A DNA stretch of 64,000 bases from Tyto alba (lineage: Eukaryota > Chordata > Aves > Strigiformes > Tytonidae), in assembly GCF_018691265.1 (NCBI RefSeq), contig NW_024881313.1, forward strand, positions 38,991,518-39,055,517, written 5' to 3'. Made by a program: the position numbers and the translations under genes. Of this stretch, positions 49,961-60,959 are shown piece after piece. The notes beneath the pieces were generated by a model that searched no databases, was not told the origin of the DNA, and worked only from the letters and a program-made list of their open reading frames with translations. How positions within the stretch are numbered: position 1 is the stretch's first letter; every line of letters begins with the position of its first letter.

Positions 49961-52900
49961 TGCTAGCTGCCAATCTGTCGGGATCTGGATTTGCAACACG
50001 TGTTGTGCCGTATCTACCGGCCGCATGTGGACACCTTGGGTATGTTGCCCCTGCAATGCCGGCTCTCCCACTGAGCTCTGGAGAGGTGGCTCCTGATGGC
50101 AACAGCCCCATGTCCAGGATCCCTTCCTGCATTTCACCACCACGCCTTGTTCAGCCAGCTCTAAATCCAGCCAAGATTGTGCACGGGGAGCGTGTCTACC
50201 AGCGGAGCCAATTCCTGTTGGTTTCTTGCTTTCCCATCTCCTGTACAACGGTGGTCGTCTCCTTTTCCAGGTGGAGCAGATGCGAATGGGCTGGGGGAGG
50301 TGGAAGGGTTGAGAAAAGCCTAAACTGATGAATGACTGCAGTGTGCAGCCCTTCTGCAAGGATCTCAGCAATTTTGCCCAGTTTGCTGATGGTCTGGGCG
50401 TGAAATCAGGTATGGGAGCTTTGTTTCACATGAACTCAGCTCTCACTTCTGGACAACCAGTGAAATGTGACTTTACATAAGGGACAGTATGGGTGAGGGT
50501 TGGGGTTTTCTGTTTTTTTTTTGTTTTTTTTTTTTTTTTTCTTCTCTGTGTTGAAACGTGTTCTGTACACTCTTGTCTAACATTGTGGGATTTCTTGCAG
50601 AGTTGGCTAGACACTTTGGCACGCAAAGCGTGACAGCCCCTAACCAAGCCGGCCCAGCTGAGTACTATAAGCAGTAACACATCTCTCTCTGTAACCCGTC
50701 ACTTGTTTGAATGCTACTGTGTATTATTGGATTGCATTTGAAAAGGTCTTGGCTGTCACAGGAATGAAGTGTGACCATTGGCCAGGCTTTGCTGAAGGCC
50801 GTATTATGCATAGTGTCTTTCTAAAAATGTCTCTGTAATATCAGGATTGGGCCAGACCCCAATTCTGAGTCCATGACCTATTGCACATTTGCACATGGTG
50901 CTCAGCAGGACTCATGCAGCCAAATAATTAAGAACCGGATGGTCAGGAAATGGACTGAAGCCAGTTCTCTGCTGTCATGAGGCCATAATGTAGGCAGATG
51001 CCATAATGGGCAGAGGGGGGAGATTTTTTTTTTTCCTTTTTTAGATACCATAGATGCCCAAAGGAAGGACACTTTCAGTAGCATCTTGACAGGAGGCATC
51101 TCTATAAAACAAACTCTGTTCTAGCTTGCTATTTTAAGGGGTGGTTATACCTTACCCATTTAAAATCAAAATGTAACCTATTTTGGGGGAAGGGGCAGGG
51201 AGGGAGAACTAGAACTATAAATATCTGTTTATAATCTGTGGACAAAATGTAAGTTATCTGGGACTGTCCAAATAACGTGTCTGCTCTCCTGTTGCCCAGC
51301 AAGGAGTCCAAGGCATAAACCTATCTCTGGAGAAGGTGGGGGAGAACAGTTGCCATTTTTAAGGAGATGGGTGTGATTTTGTGCCATGAAGCATCTCTGT
51401 TGCAGCTTGGTTTAAAAAGGATGGGATCGTTGGTTTAGCATCAGTCAATTTATGGGTAGGGGGTCCTTTACAGCACCTGGGGGGCTGTTACCACCTTTGT
51501 CTCTCACCAAGATGAATAACCACTGACTCTCTTTGCTTTCTTCTTTTCCCTTCCTGATACTGCTTCTCCTTCCCATGGTGCTTTTTCTGTTGAAAATAAC
51601 CTTGACTTTCCACTCCCTCCATCTCATACGTGACCACCATGGTTCCACTGGCTCTGCTCTTCCTTTTGTACTTTACACTGTGATGGTATGAAGAGAGCTA
51701 TTTCCATGGATGTTATTCCCAAGAAAGATCTGGACATCTTGCTACATGAAGACTGACTTTCTTTTGCTTTGGGAATAAATTAAACCCACACCTTTATTTT
51801 CTGATATCTTGAACAAGTTATTTCCCTCCCATAGGGGTCTGAGATGAATCTTATTTCTCATCACAACACCCACTGCAAGTGTTAGAATTTTAGAATTAAG
51901 AAAAATAATTAATTAATTAAGAAAGAATTTGAAACCAAGCCTTGCCCTTGATACTTGTAGCCCAGAGGCATAAGCAGGCATAAAGCTTAACCTAAGAGTC
52001 CTGCTGTGCAGGCAACAGAATCCACTTTAATTTTCAAGGGCTTAAATACCTTCCCTTTCTTTTCCACATTGAGTTTCAAGACCTTGGATGTAAGTTGCCT
52101 GCTTTTTTTTTTTTTTTTTTTTTTTTTGTGGAGAGAGCAAAATATATGTTTTCATCCTAGTTGAAAACACCTTATAGAAAGTTCTGCCTTTACCTTATAG
52201 AAGTTATGCTAGCCTGGGACTTGAACCTTGCAGCCTGTTCCTCCCTGGACCGGGGCTTTGTAGACAACATTTGGGTGCAGCAGCCCCTCAGCGCCTGTGT
52301 GATGCCATTTCCCTTTATCCTCTCACCAGAAGACTGACACAGCGTTTAGCTAAGTGGCTTTTTCACCCTCGGGTCAAGTTCTTTACAAACACTTGTGTCC
52401 TTGCTCACTGTATGGTCTGGTTTGATCTCAGGACCTGCTGACTGCGAAGTGCTGCTGAAGCATCAAGGCAGCAGTTGAGGTTCCTCATCCTGACATGGAG
52501 CAGCTCCTCTTCCTCATGATGGGGCAGATGGTGCAGCCTTTAGCGCAGGGAGTCTGTTCCCATCACCAGAACTGAAAATTTAAAGTCCCTTTATCTCCCT
52601 GCAGAGTGACTGTTTCATGTTTTCTCTCTGCTTGAGAACTGGAGACTGCTCCCTTAGTCCTCCCTGCAGCCATCAGCCCTGTCGTAGTCCCCAGGGGTCA
52701 CTGCCTGATGTGCTGAAGGCTGAACCCATTGGGATGGACTTTTCTCACTGCACCATCAACCCAGATTTTGTGTTTTTCCCCTTGAACACTGTGTGAGAAG
52801 CCAGCCTTCCAAGCTGCCTACAGCTGCTGCCACAAGCAGAGTAAATCCTGGGGGCTGCATTAAAGGACCTGGAATTACTGAGCCCTTCACACAGGGGTCT

Positions 52901-53211
52901 GTTTTCCATTTCTTCACATCTTAACTTTTCAGAGAAAGGGAGGGCACAGAGGAGACTGAGGCAGCCTTGGGCTTCACCCTGCATGAAAACATGCTTCATT
53001 AAACAGGTGTTTGGCCAGCAAGCGCTCTTTATTTTTTAAAACACATGAAGGTTTCTTCATTGCTAGCAGAAAAAAAAATTGGCAGGTCCTTTTGAACATG
53101 CTATCGCATGCTGGAATAGGATCTTGAACACAGGCTTGAGAGGTAGAAGCTTCCTGGATGTTTTTGGAGCTTCTGGTTTTGGTGAGAGTGATTCAGGCTG
53201 TTCTCGAGGGC

Positions 53212-53246
53212 TTATATATATATATGTGTGTATATATATATATATT
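53212..53246. repeat. (TA)n/(TG)n microsatellite
   Basis: TATATATA blocks with a short TGTGTG step in the middle. Confidence 0.85.
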
Positions 53247-53840
53247 TCAGCTACATGAAGGTTTTTCCTGAGTCACAAAGTGAACTGGGTGGGATGCTAT
53301 GTTGAGTTGCTACTGGTGGAAAAAGCACAGCTTAACTGTGTTTCCACTGAGCATCTGCTGCTAATTGGGAGCTGCGTGAATTGAAGCTGGTATCCTGTGT
53401 GTTGTGGTATGGAGAAGGTTCCACACTCATGTTCTGGAGCATGTGCCACCCCACCTGTGTGTTTGTGTGTGTTACAGCAGGACTTTCCCTCTTCTCTCTC
53501 CTAATCCAACTTCTTCCATTTTTATTACACCTTATCTCCTTGTTCATATTAAAATAGATAAATAGGTGTTAAATACGTGTTAATTTCTTAGTTGCATCAC
53601 AACTTCAGACCTCCGTCTACATAGATGAGTGCTAGCACTGGACAGGTTTTGTAAACCTTACTAATATTATTAATTAGCTAATAAAGCAATATTCTGGCAG
53701 GTAAATGTTATACTCCTGAAAACTGGGCCCCTTCTAAAACAAAGCATTTCCTCTAGTATGTTTTTTCTGTCTTCTTCCAACAGGCAGTATTTGTACTGTC
53801 ATCAGCTTTTGTTCCAGAAGTGTCTCCTAGCAAATGTTGG

Positions 53841-53931
53841 TTTTTTTTTTTTTGTTTGTTTGTTTTTTTTTGTTTGGTTTTTGTTTGTTTTGGTTTGGGT
53901 TTGTTTTGTTTTGTTTTGTTTTTTGTTCTCT
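53841..53931 (+). repeat. T-rich (TTTG)n/(TTTTG)n tract before exon 4
   Basis: T13 followed by TTTG, TTTGG and TTTTG units, ending 57 bases before the exon 4 acceptor at 53988. It lies near where a branch point would be expected. The stretch from 53933 to 53988 has only a modest pyrimidine tract of its own. Confidence 0.8.
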
Positions 53932-53988
53932 GTGTCTTGATTTCCTTCCCTATAACTGGTTTTCTTTTGGGGCCATGTGTGTCCGCAG

Positions 53989-54462
53989 GTCATCAAAGCT
54001 GGAGTGGAGACAACCTGTAAATGCCACGGTGTATCTGGATCCTGTACTGTCCGAACGTGCTGGAGGCAGCTCTCTCCATTCCATGAAATAGGGAAGCAGC
54101 TGAAACAGAAGTACGAGACATCGCTTAAAGTGGGCAGCACCACCAACGAGGCCACAGGGGAAGGAGACATCTCCCCACCCAAGAAGTCCATCCCTGGTCA
54201 CAGTGATCAGATCCCAAGGACTACGGATCTTGTCTACATTGACGATTCCCCAAGCTTCTGTATGATGAGTAGATACTCACCTGGGACTTCGGGAAGGAAA
54301 TGCTACAAAGACAAGAACTGTGACAGCATCTGCTGTGGGCGAGGGCACAATACGCAGAGCCGGGTGGTCACCCGTCCATGCCAATGCCAGGTCCGTTGGT
54401 GCTGCTATGTGGAATGCAAGCAATGCACCCAGAGAGAAGAGGTTTACACCTGCAAAGACTGA
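53989..54462 (+). CDS. WNT9A: WNT9A coding exon 4 (acylation loop, C-terminal finger, stop)
   Basis: This exon encodes Val207 to Asp363 and the TGA stop at 54460-54462. [10 protein letters not shown] (residues 216-225) holds Ser222, equivalent to the serine palmitoleoylated by Porcupine in other Wnts, needed for Wntless-mediated secretion and Frizzled binding. A variable hydrophilic linker (about 256-290) leads to the C-terminal cysteine-rich domain: C297, C311, C317, C321, C322, C337, C339, C344, C345, C349, C352 and C361. Trp343 lies near the expected tip of the Frizzled-contacting finger. After the signal peptide there are 24 cysteines, the canonical Wnt number. WNT9A is known for roles in joint specification and for signalling mainly through beta-catenin. 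The acceptor GTCCGCAG ends at 53988. Confidence 0.97.
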   Translation, partial: VIKAGVETTCKCHGVSGSCTVRTCWRQLSPFHEIGKQLKQKYETSLKVGSTTNEATGEGDISPPKKSIPGHSDQIPRTTDLVYIDDSPSFCMMSRYSPGTSGRKCYKDKNCDSICCGRGHNTQSRVVTRPCQCQVRWCCYVECKQCTQREEVYTCKD

Positions 54463-56195
54463 CGCGTCTTCTGCTTGATGGCAACCCTTGGTGACGGGCG
54501 ATGGTGATCTATGAGAACTACATATGGAGACAAACAGGGTTTGATTGACCTTCTGGGATCTGAAAGCTATGTTGAGACATAAGCACTTTGTAGGGTACAG
54601 GTGACCCAGCTGTGTTGCTGTTTTGTTTTTGTTTTGTTTTGTTTTCCTGTAGACTGAATTTTAACGAGGTCCAACCATGTGGAAATAAGTGCCTGTCACA
54701 CTGGGGTTAGAAACCAGTTGACCTTGACCTTAGTCATCTACGCAGTCTGATGGATCATTTACCCTTGGAACATCTTGATCATTTCACCAATCCTCCATGA
54801 ACTCCTGGGCTAATATATTTTATTTGGCATAAATAACCTATACTACTTTATTCCTGAAGGTTACCCAACTGCTTAGAGAGCTAAGCAGATACGAAAGAAA
54901 GATCTTTCTACTTTGAATGCGATAGTACTGGAAATGGTCATTTATTTCCCCTTCTAAAACTGGAGAGGTGTATAGGGTAAGCAAGACCAGCCCTGGATGG
55001 TTCCTCCAGTGGAGTTTCTGCACACTGAGCAACCCAGGCTCTGACAAAGAGACCCACTGGGAGGGTAAGCTTTTTAACGACAGCTCTGTATCTGCATGCT
55101 TTGATCACCAAATACAGCTCAAAAAATGTTGGGTCCACCATGTTGCAGACAGAAATATATCCAAGAAAGAGGTTGAGAAGACAGTAGAAAACCAGATGTG
55201 CCTGTCCCCTTCAGTTCAATCACATATTCTTTTTTTAAAACAATTTATTCAAATGCAGTTTCTTTAGCACTATTGCTGTCTTAATTTTTATTTTTATTTT
55301 TTAAAAAAAACCACTAGATACTTTTGTTTCATTTTCACTCTGTACATGATTTATTTTTCTCTCCTCTTCCCACCTCTTGTTGATCAAATTCACCCTGTGG
55401 TAACTGCTTCAGAAATCTGAACTGGAATTTGTTAGTCTTATGCCAGCTGAATTTGGACATGTGTTTCTGAGTAGGACAAGAGAAATTTGCGTGCATCCTG
55501 GAACGCAGTGCTGTCTTGCCTTGTATAGCAGCCATTTTGGACTGGATCAGACCTTGGGAGGAGTTGACTTCTCTTTTAGTAGGTCATCATTCCATTTACT
55601 CTAAACCATGGCAGTGGTACATGACACAAGCTGTATGTAAACCCTATGACCTTAAGATTCTTTTTTTTTTTTTTTAACCACTAGATCGAGAACTGTATTT
55701 TAAAAATACAACTGCTAAATGGTAACCAACTATTGGATTTGGAACAACCAATCAACGCAGAGACAAATGATCAAGTGGCCAGAGAACCCAGAAATTGATT
55801 GCAGTCGTAGGTCGCTCTGATGCTGTGAAATAGATGACAACCTTGAGCATTTCTTTCTTCCTTTGAAGAATGAGACTTACAATCCAGGACTCAATGCAGC
55901 AATATCCTTCACTCATATAAAAGTGGATTGGAAGCAGCCCATGAATGCCTCAACAAAGCTTTCTAAGGAAACACTGGAGAGCGGAGGGCATTTTATTTTA
56001 TTTTTTGTAGCAATTTTTGATTGTCCAAAGTAACAATTTCCACCGATTTTATATAAGCCATTGTTCTGATTCTCAAAAGAGGAAAGTTGGCTGGAGTTTT
56101 TCAAGCAATAGCAGATGTTAGCCAAACAAAAAGAAAGCAGTTTTCCAAGATGGACCATTATTTTTCAAAGTGGTTTTTCTTTACTTTGGTTTTGG

Positions 56196-56240
56196 TTTTT
56201 TTTTTTTTTTTTTTTTTTTGTTTTGTTTTGTTTTGTTTGT
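56196..56240 (+). repeat. T24 plus (GTTTT)n tract in 3' UTR
   Basis: T24 (56196-56219) followed by GTTTT units. Confidence 0.85.
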
Positions 56241-56659
56241 TTTTTCCCCCCAAATAGTAGCCACTAATATTTAAGCTGTTCATGTGCATCTACTGGGAGG
56301 AGAAAAGATTTGTTTTTTTTTTGTCTTGGTAACAAATACCTGCAGTCCAGCCTGGCTCATTGGCATCAAATCTTGAGGTAGGGACACGGGGAAGGACAGG
56401 ATGTTACTGTTAATATCACTGTTGTCCTGCAAAGTGAAACGTACTGTCTCTTCTTTGATATTTTCTTATTTGCTGTACAATTCTGGAGGTTGGGGTAGTG
56501 CTGGAGAAGGCGGAATCTGCACGCGGTGTTTGTCCCTTCCACCATGGCAAATGAGCGGTGGTGCATTTGATGCAGAAAGTTTGCAGGAAGGTCTCGCAGC
56601 TTCTGGCAAATGCACCGCTTTGAAAGTCACCCATGAGCAGTTTATCCAATGGTTTAAAT

Positions 56660-56665
56660 AATAAA
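56660..56665 (+). terminator. WNT9A: Possible internal poly(A) signal AATAAA
   Basis: AATAAA is followed within 25-40 bases by a GU-rich stretch that begins the TG/TA microsatellite (TTATTCTGTGTGTGCGTG), so a downstream element is present. It would give a 3' UTR of about 2.2 kb that lacks the AU-rich and Pumilio-type motifs further down. Confidence 0.4.
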
Positions 56666-56686
56666 CTGATTAGAAACCTATTATTC

Positions 56687-56753
56687 TGTGTGTGCGTGTG
56701 TGTATATATGTACACACACGCTGACACATAAATATATATATATATATAAATAT
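56687..56753. repeat. (TG)n-(CA)n-(TA)n compound microsatellite in 3' UTR
   Basis: TG repeats pass into TATATG, ACACAC and then (AT)n. The TG and CA halves can pair in RNA. It contains one Pumilio-type octamer. Confidence 0.8.
56701..56708 (+). promoter_or_regulatory. WNT9A: Pumilio-type element TGTATATA in 3' UTR
   Basis: It matches UGUANAUA exactly. It lies inside a TG/TA microsatellite, so it may be a by-product of the repeat, and the site could come and go with repeat length. Confidence 0.35.
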
Positions 56754-56762
56754 TGAATGAAC

Positions 56763-56773
56763 ATTTATTTATT
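56763..56773 (+). promoter_or_regulatory. WNT9A: AU-rich element (overlapping ATTTA motifs)
   Basis: ATTTATTTATT contains the UUAUUUAUU nonamer with two overlapping AUUUA pentamers. This is the minimal class II AU-rich element recognised by TTP- and ELAV-family proteins. It lies about 55 bases after one Pumilio-type site and about 1.9 kb before the proximal poly(A) signal. Confidence 0.45.
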
Positions 56774-57044
56774 GTAAAGCCCTTCAGAAGGACCTTCTTA
56801 TGGTTTCAATGTGGTATTATGTTAAATTCTCTTTCTCCCCCTGTCTCTCTCTCTCTCACACATATGTGCAAACTCACTGTTACATTTTTGTGTGTGTGCT
56901 AGAATAGCTCTTCCCCTCCAAAGTAAGGACAGATCCAAACCTTCTCAAAACATGAGGATTTTTGGGTCTGAATTACTATTTCTGGCTCCATTCTTTTAAA
57001 AAAATATTTGTTCTTAATTAAAGAATGGGCTGCAATTTATGTGC

Positions 57045-57075
<31 letters not shown>

Positions 57076-57090
57076 ATTATTATTATTGTT
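57045..57090. repeat. (ATT)n microsatellite in 3' UTR
   Basis: About 14 ATT triplets with one phase break near 57070. Confidence 0.9.
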
Positions 57091-57539
57091 ATATTTAAAC
57101 CATGGGCCTCATTTTCCTTCTTTTCACTGGTGTCTCTGTCTCCGTTGACCTCGCTGGAGTAACTCCACATTGCACTGGTGTGAGAGGAGAATGAGTCCCT
57201 AGATGCAGAAGAGAGGGCAGTGTTGGCATAGGTATCATTGCAGAGAAAATGCCTGGGTCGGATGGGGTAGGGTAGCTTGGTGTGTTTGGCAGTGGCGGGG
57301 AGAGAGAGATGGGTGGGCAATAAGGCAGACTGTCAAAGCTTGACTTAGAAGAAAGCGGCAAAGAGTGAATGAACTACTGAGTGAAAGAGCTCTTCTGTGT
57401 ATTATAACTCACGCACTGAAGCCTGGATGCTTTCTGTAAGTATTTAAAAAAAAAAAAAAAAAAACCCCAAACAAAAAAACACCATAAAAAACAAATTGTA
57501 TTTATATTAATGTGGATATATTACTTGCCTGTTATATAT

Positions 57540-57547
57540 TGTAAATA
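57540..57547 (+). promoter_or_regulatory. WNT9A: Pumilio-type element TGTAAATA in 3' UTR
   Basis: It matches UGUANAUA exactly and lies in AT-rich 3' UTR outside any simple repeat. Pumilio proteins bind such sites and usually lower mRNA stability or translation. Confidence 0.4.
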
Positions 57548-58642
57548 GCAAGGTTTATTCTCCTGTGGTTAAAAAAATTATAAATAACTAAATAGTAGCG
57601 AGGCACATGTGTTAAATGTATAGGCAGTGTATAAAATATACTAACACTCTGAAATCAGGAGAACTCGTCTTCTTGGCCTTTTGACCTAGGGTGATAAAAC
57701 ATATGTGGGTTATTTTTCTTCTTCCCCCCACTGCGTTGTGTGTGCTTTGGGTGGGGGTGTGTTTAGTTCCAGCATGTTCCAATGTTTGCCTTATCTTTGA
57801 AGAAAGAATGGGGGGAAAAGTCTCGTTTTGGAAAAATCCAGTGGAGCTTGAGTAGAATGAAACAAGTAGCAGCTGGTAGAAAAAATGTCAAACCCTCTCA
57901 AAACCCTCTCAAGTGCTTGACCTGGGTTTTCTGCTGGTGATAGATGTGTGTTGGAATTAAATTAACCTATGGAGCCGGAGCTTATGCTTGTGCTACTCCA
58001 TACAAGTGTCAGAAAACCCTAGATAAGAAACCCTGAAGTCTTCTATAAAATGTTGGATAGTGTCCTGTAAAACCCTTTTTATTCCAGCTGTGTGAAATTG
58101 GATTTTTCCAGAGAGGCTAATTATACCACCACACCAATGGATCTCCAGTGCAATTCAATGAAATTGCTTGTTTTTGTAAAACTACTACAAGAGTGGATTT
58201 GGGTCCCTGAATCTTTCGTGGTGTCATTTCATATATATATATATATAAAAAAGTGCAAAGCAACTTTTTCCTTTTTTCTTATCCCCAGAGAAATAGGTTT
58301 TTGCAGCAGAAGTAACTGGAGAAGGATGGACGGGTGTAGGGGAAGTCTCTGGTTTCTGATCCCCTTTCACCCCCTGTCCCCCCAAAAGTGTCAAAATGTT
58401 GGTTCTCCTAAGCTGATCCAGCAAGATTTGCGTGATCAGTTTTGGGGTGGGGGGGTGCAACCATTATTTATATAACTTTTTTATTAATTTTTTAAAAAGA
58501 GAAGTTAGCTGATGGAAGAATATTTTTATTGAATAGTGCATTTAGTTATGTCAGAAATATAAAAAAAATATATATAATATTTTTGTAAACAAGGCAAACT
58601 GAAAATGTTTGCTGTTTTATATTAGAATTTTCTATTAAAAGA

Positions 58643-58648
58643 AATAAA
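58643..58648 (+). terminator. WNT9A: Proximal major poly(A) signal AATAAA
   Basis: AATAAA has a UGUA element upstream (TTTTTGTAAAC near 58580) and a GU/U-rich stretch downstream (TGTTGCACC, then CTGTTTTTTAA). This is the full arrangement of a strong cleavage site. Cleavage is expected about 15-30 bases downstream, near 58663-58678. Confidence 0.7.
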
Positions 58649-60753
58649 AACCCACAGAAATAATTGTTGCACCCGTCATCTGTTTTTTAACAAGCTTCTA
58701 TTCTGTGTGACTGACTCATATATGCCGGATATGGAGACATGCAAAACAAGTCCTAAACATTACGTTCTTATTATCTTCCAGATCTCAAAAGACTCCAGTT
58801 GCTGAAACAAGTGTTTAATCAAAGGGGCTTTTTTTTTTTTTTTTTTTTTTTCTTTTACTCTGGGCACTAAAAAGCAGTTATAAAGAATGAGTAGCTTCTA
58901 ATTAAAATATAAAAACCTACCCCAAAATTTCAAGCTTACCCTTTCTCAGTTGTGTATCCAGGTCTTGAGATGGCTCTGGATAGAGGAAAGCTGAAACCTA
59001 TTTACAATAACCAGATATTTGCCGTTGATCCCAGTTGGCCTGGGAAGAATTACACTTAAAAAGATTGTCGTGGAAAAAAAAAAAAAATAATGTGAGTACA
59101 TGGGAAGGTTAAATGAAGAGGACCAAATTCCGGGCTTGATCTAACATAAGCAATTTATCTATTTGAATGGGGCAGTGTAAAAACTGGGAACTTGGTCTGC
59201 TGTGGTTCAGGAAGCCTGTCGTTCACCTTTGGAAGCAGGGGATGAGTTATGGACCATCTGTTTTCAAAAGAGCTTTGAGGATTGCTGGTTTGGAGAACCT
59301 GTGCAGGGGCAAAATAATTTCTGAGGATTTTTTTTGCGGTTGGCCAGCTTGTACACATCTGCCTTCCTTCAGCTCAGGTCTTGAATTTCTCTGTTAATCA
59401 TTTTTCAGCTGCCCTATTTTAGCCAATATATATTAGGTTGGTTTGGCTGTAGTAGTGTTGGATGAGAACACAGATGAAGGGACAGATTTCTTAAGGGTAC
59501 TTTCATGGAGTAGATGCTGCTTAAGGTAATTTTCTGGTGGATTACAGTGCCTGTGAAAAATTCCTCAGTTGATGTTGCAGTAAAATTAGGTCTGTTCTGT
59601 ACTCTACAAAACAGGTGCAGCAAAGCTCTTCGTTCTCGGTTTATTTGGCTCTGCGTGCACATCTGTTAGGTTGAGTCTGGCTTCCATGGTCAGCTTGTCC
59701 TGGCTTTCAGTTTTCAGGATGCTAAGCAGGTGATGACTTTTGGAAAGCAATATTTTCCCGCAAGGGAAATAGTGCCTTTTATGACCATTTCTGCTGGTGT
59801 AACTTGAAGGACGCTCAGTATGGCACAGGATCAGGCCTGTAGAAATCTGGTCATTGCTAAAGCAGTCAAGTTTAAGGCCATGGATATTACCATTGGATAG
59901 CTTTTAAATCTATTTTTCACTGATAAACATTGGATTTGACCGAGCTATTTACATGTTCCAAGAAGCAGAACATTTATGAACAAAGAAAAAAGGGAATCTC
60001 TAGTTTTTGTGGGTGAGGAGGAAAAGCGAATGGATACTGCGAGCACAATTTAACTCTGGCATCGTGGTAGGCTTCCTGTGACTACATTTCTTCAGGTGCA
60101 GGGAGTAAGTAGGGTGTAAGTTAAGACAATAAATGATCCAGACACATAAAATTCAGCAGGCTATTAGGGGACACATCTGAATAATGCATTTTTCTCAGTT
60201 GTTGCTGAATTTTTTCAGAAATGGGCAAACCCCTTCTCAGCAGCATTGGGCAATGTGACCCAAAGGAACAGGAGATTCCTCCCTTTTATCACAAGGTTGC
60301 TCAGGAAAGTTGGGAGAGATGCTGACATGCTTGGTGTAGTGGGGTATTTTCAATGGGCCTGGAGTCATCCCCCTTTAGATAAGGAGCCCACAGTCTGCAA
60401 TCAGTGTAGGCACCTCTAGAAGGTGTTTTGGTCCATGTGGAGGTGCCATTTTCTCCCTACTGACAATAGAAGAGGATAAAGATCTAGACACCCAGGTTAA
60501 TAGAGGTGGCGATGAATTCAGGACTAACCAAGATATGTGTGGAGAATCCTGCCAGCTCTCCTTGGGCATGTACCCATCTGAAACTGTGATCACCAAACTA
60601 GCACAGGAATTTTCCCTTGTTCCACCCCACCCCGGTCTCTAACAATGCGCTCTGAAGCCTGAATGTAAAGTCTAGGATTTGTTTTGCACACTTGGGATGG
60701 CATTTCCTTTTAAAGGGAGGTGGGAATACTAACATGAAGGATTAGTATTTTTC

Positions 60754-60780
60754 TTTTTTTTTTTTTTTTTTTTTTTTTTT
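60754..60780 (+). repeat. T27 homopolymer before the distal poly(A) region
   Basis: Uninterrupted poly-T about 150 bases before the distal AATAAA. A similar T23 lies at 58829-58851. Confidence 0.85.
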
Positions 60781-60813
60781 CCAATGTCTTATGGGAGCCT
60801 AAGTTATTTTTCT

Positions 60814-60821
60814 CTACCTCA
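60814..60821 (+). promoter_or_regulatory. WNT9A: let-7 8-mer seed match CTACCTCA
   Basis: CTACCTCA is the full complement of the let-7 seed with the terminal A. It sits about 105 bases before the distal poly(A) signal and would be on the mRNA only in the long isoform. A single 8-mer can occur by chance. Confidence 0.3.
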
Positions 60822-60924
60822 TATGTACAGCTTGTAGGTATAAATCTGATTCTGAGTGACTGTTGAGAATGTATTTAAGTTATTTAACATCTTTGTATAA
60901 CAAAAAAGCCAGAACAAATGAAAC

Positions 60925-60930
60925 AATAAA
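60925..60930 (+). terminator. WNT9A: Distal poly(A) signal AATAAA
   Basis: AATAAA sits in a 3'-UTR-like AT-rich stretch with TTTGTATAAC (a UGUA element) about 30 bases upstream. Using it would make a 3' UTR of about 6.5 kb. The downstream region is U-rich but less GU-rich than at the proximal site. It could instead be unrelated intergenic sequence. Confidence 0.45.
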
Positions 60931-60959
60931 TGTATTTTAAATTATACTTGAAGCGTACT

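Larger units (their letters stand above)
41437..53988 (+). other. WNT9A: WNT9A intron 3: no gene found
   Basis: A 12.6 kb intron, donor GTGCGT and acceptor CCGCAG. It contains MIR-like fragments (44470-44600, 46520-46640), an unassigned interspersed repeat (49600-49960), a small CpG-rich patch with a 73-codon open frame (47707-47928), poly-T tracts (42018-42032, 50513-50540, 52103-52127), a TA microsatellite (53212-53246), and a TTTG-rich stretch just before exon 4. No second gene is recognised. Confidence 0.65.
460..58665 (+). other. WNT9A: WNT9A transcription unit, four coding exons, 363-aa product
   Basis: Exons 509-603, 36912-37171, 41174-41436 and 53989-54462 join to 1092 bases including the stop (363 residues), close to the roughly 365 residues of mammalian WNT9A. 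I call it WNT9A rather than WNT9B because of the YFGLTG start, [14 protein letters not shown], and an exon 4 ending QREEVYTCK. All splice sites are GT/AG. About 52.8 kb of the coding span is intron. The 5' end is inferred from the TATA box and the 3' end from AATAAA at 58643; a longer 3' end near 60950 is possible. Confidence 0.9.
54463..58665 (+). other. WNT9A: WNT9A 3' UTR (proximal poly(A) isoform)
   Basis: About 4.2 kb from the stop to the AATAAA at 58643. It is AT-rich, especially in its last 2 kb. It carries poly-T tracts (55661-55675, 56196-56219), a TG/TA microsatellite (56687-56753), an ATT microsatellite (57045-57090), two Pumilio-type elements and an AU-rich nonamer. AATAAA at 56660-56665 could give a shorter form. 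No ORF in it resembles a protein. The end is inferred from the poly(A) signal context, not from transcript data. Confidence 0.7.

Noticed and set aside
5396..53700. AATAAA hexamers within introns (for example 5396, 6664, 16226, 18236, 18565)
   Set aside because: Expected by chance in AT-rich introns; no convincing downstream elements or sign of a truncated isoform.
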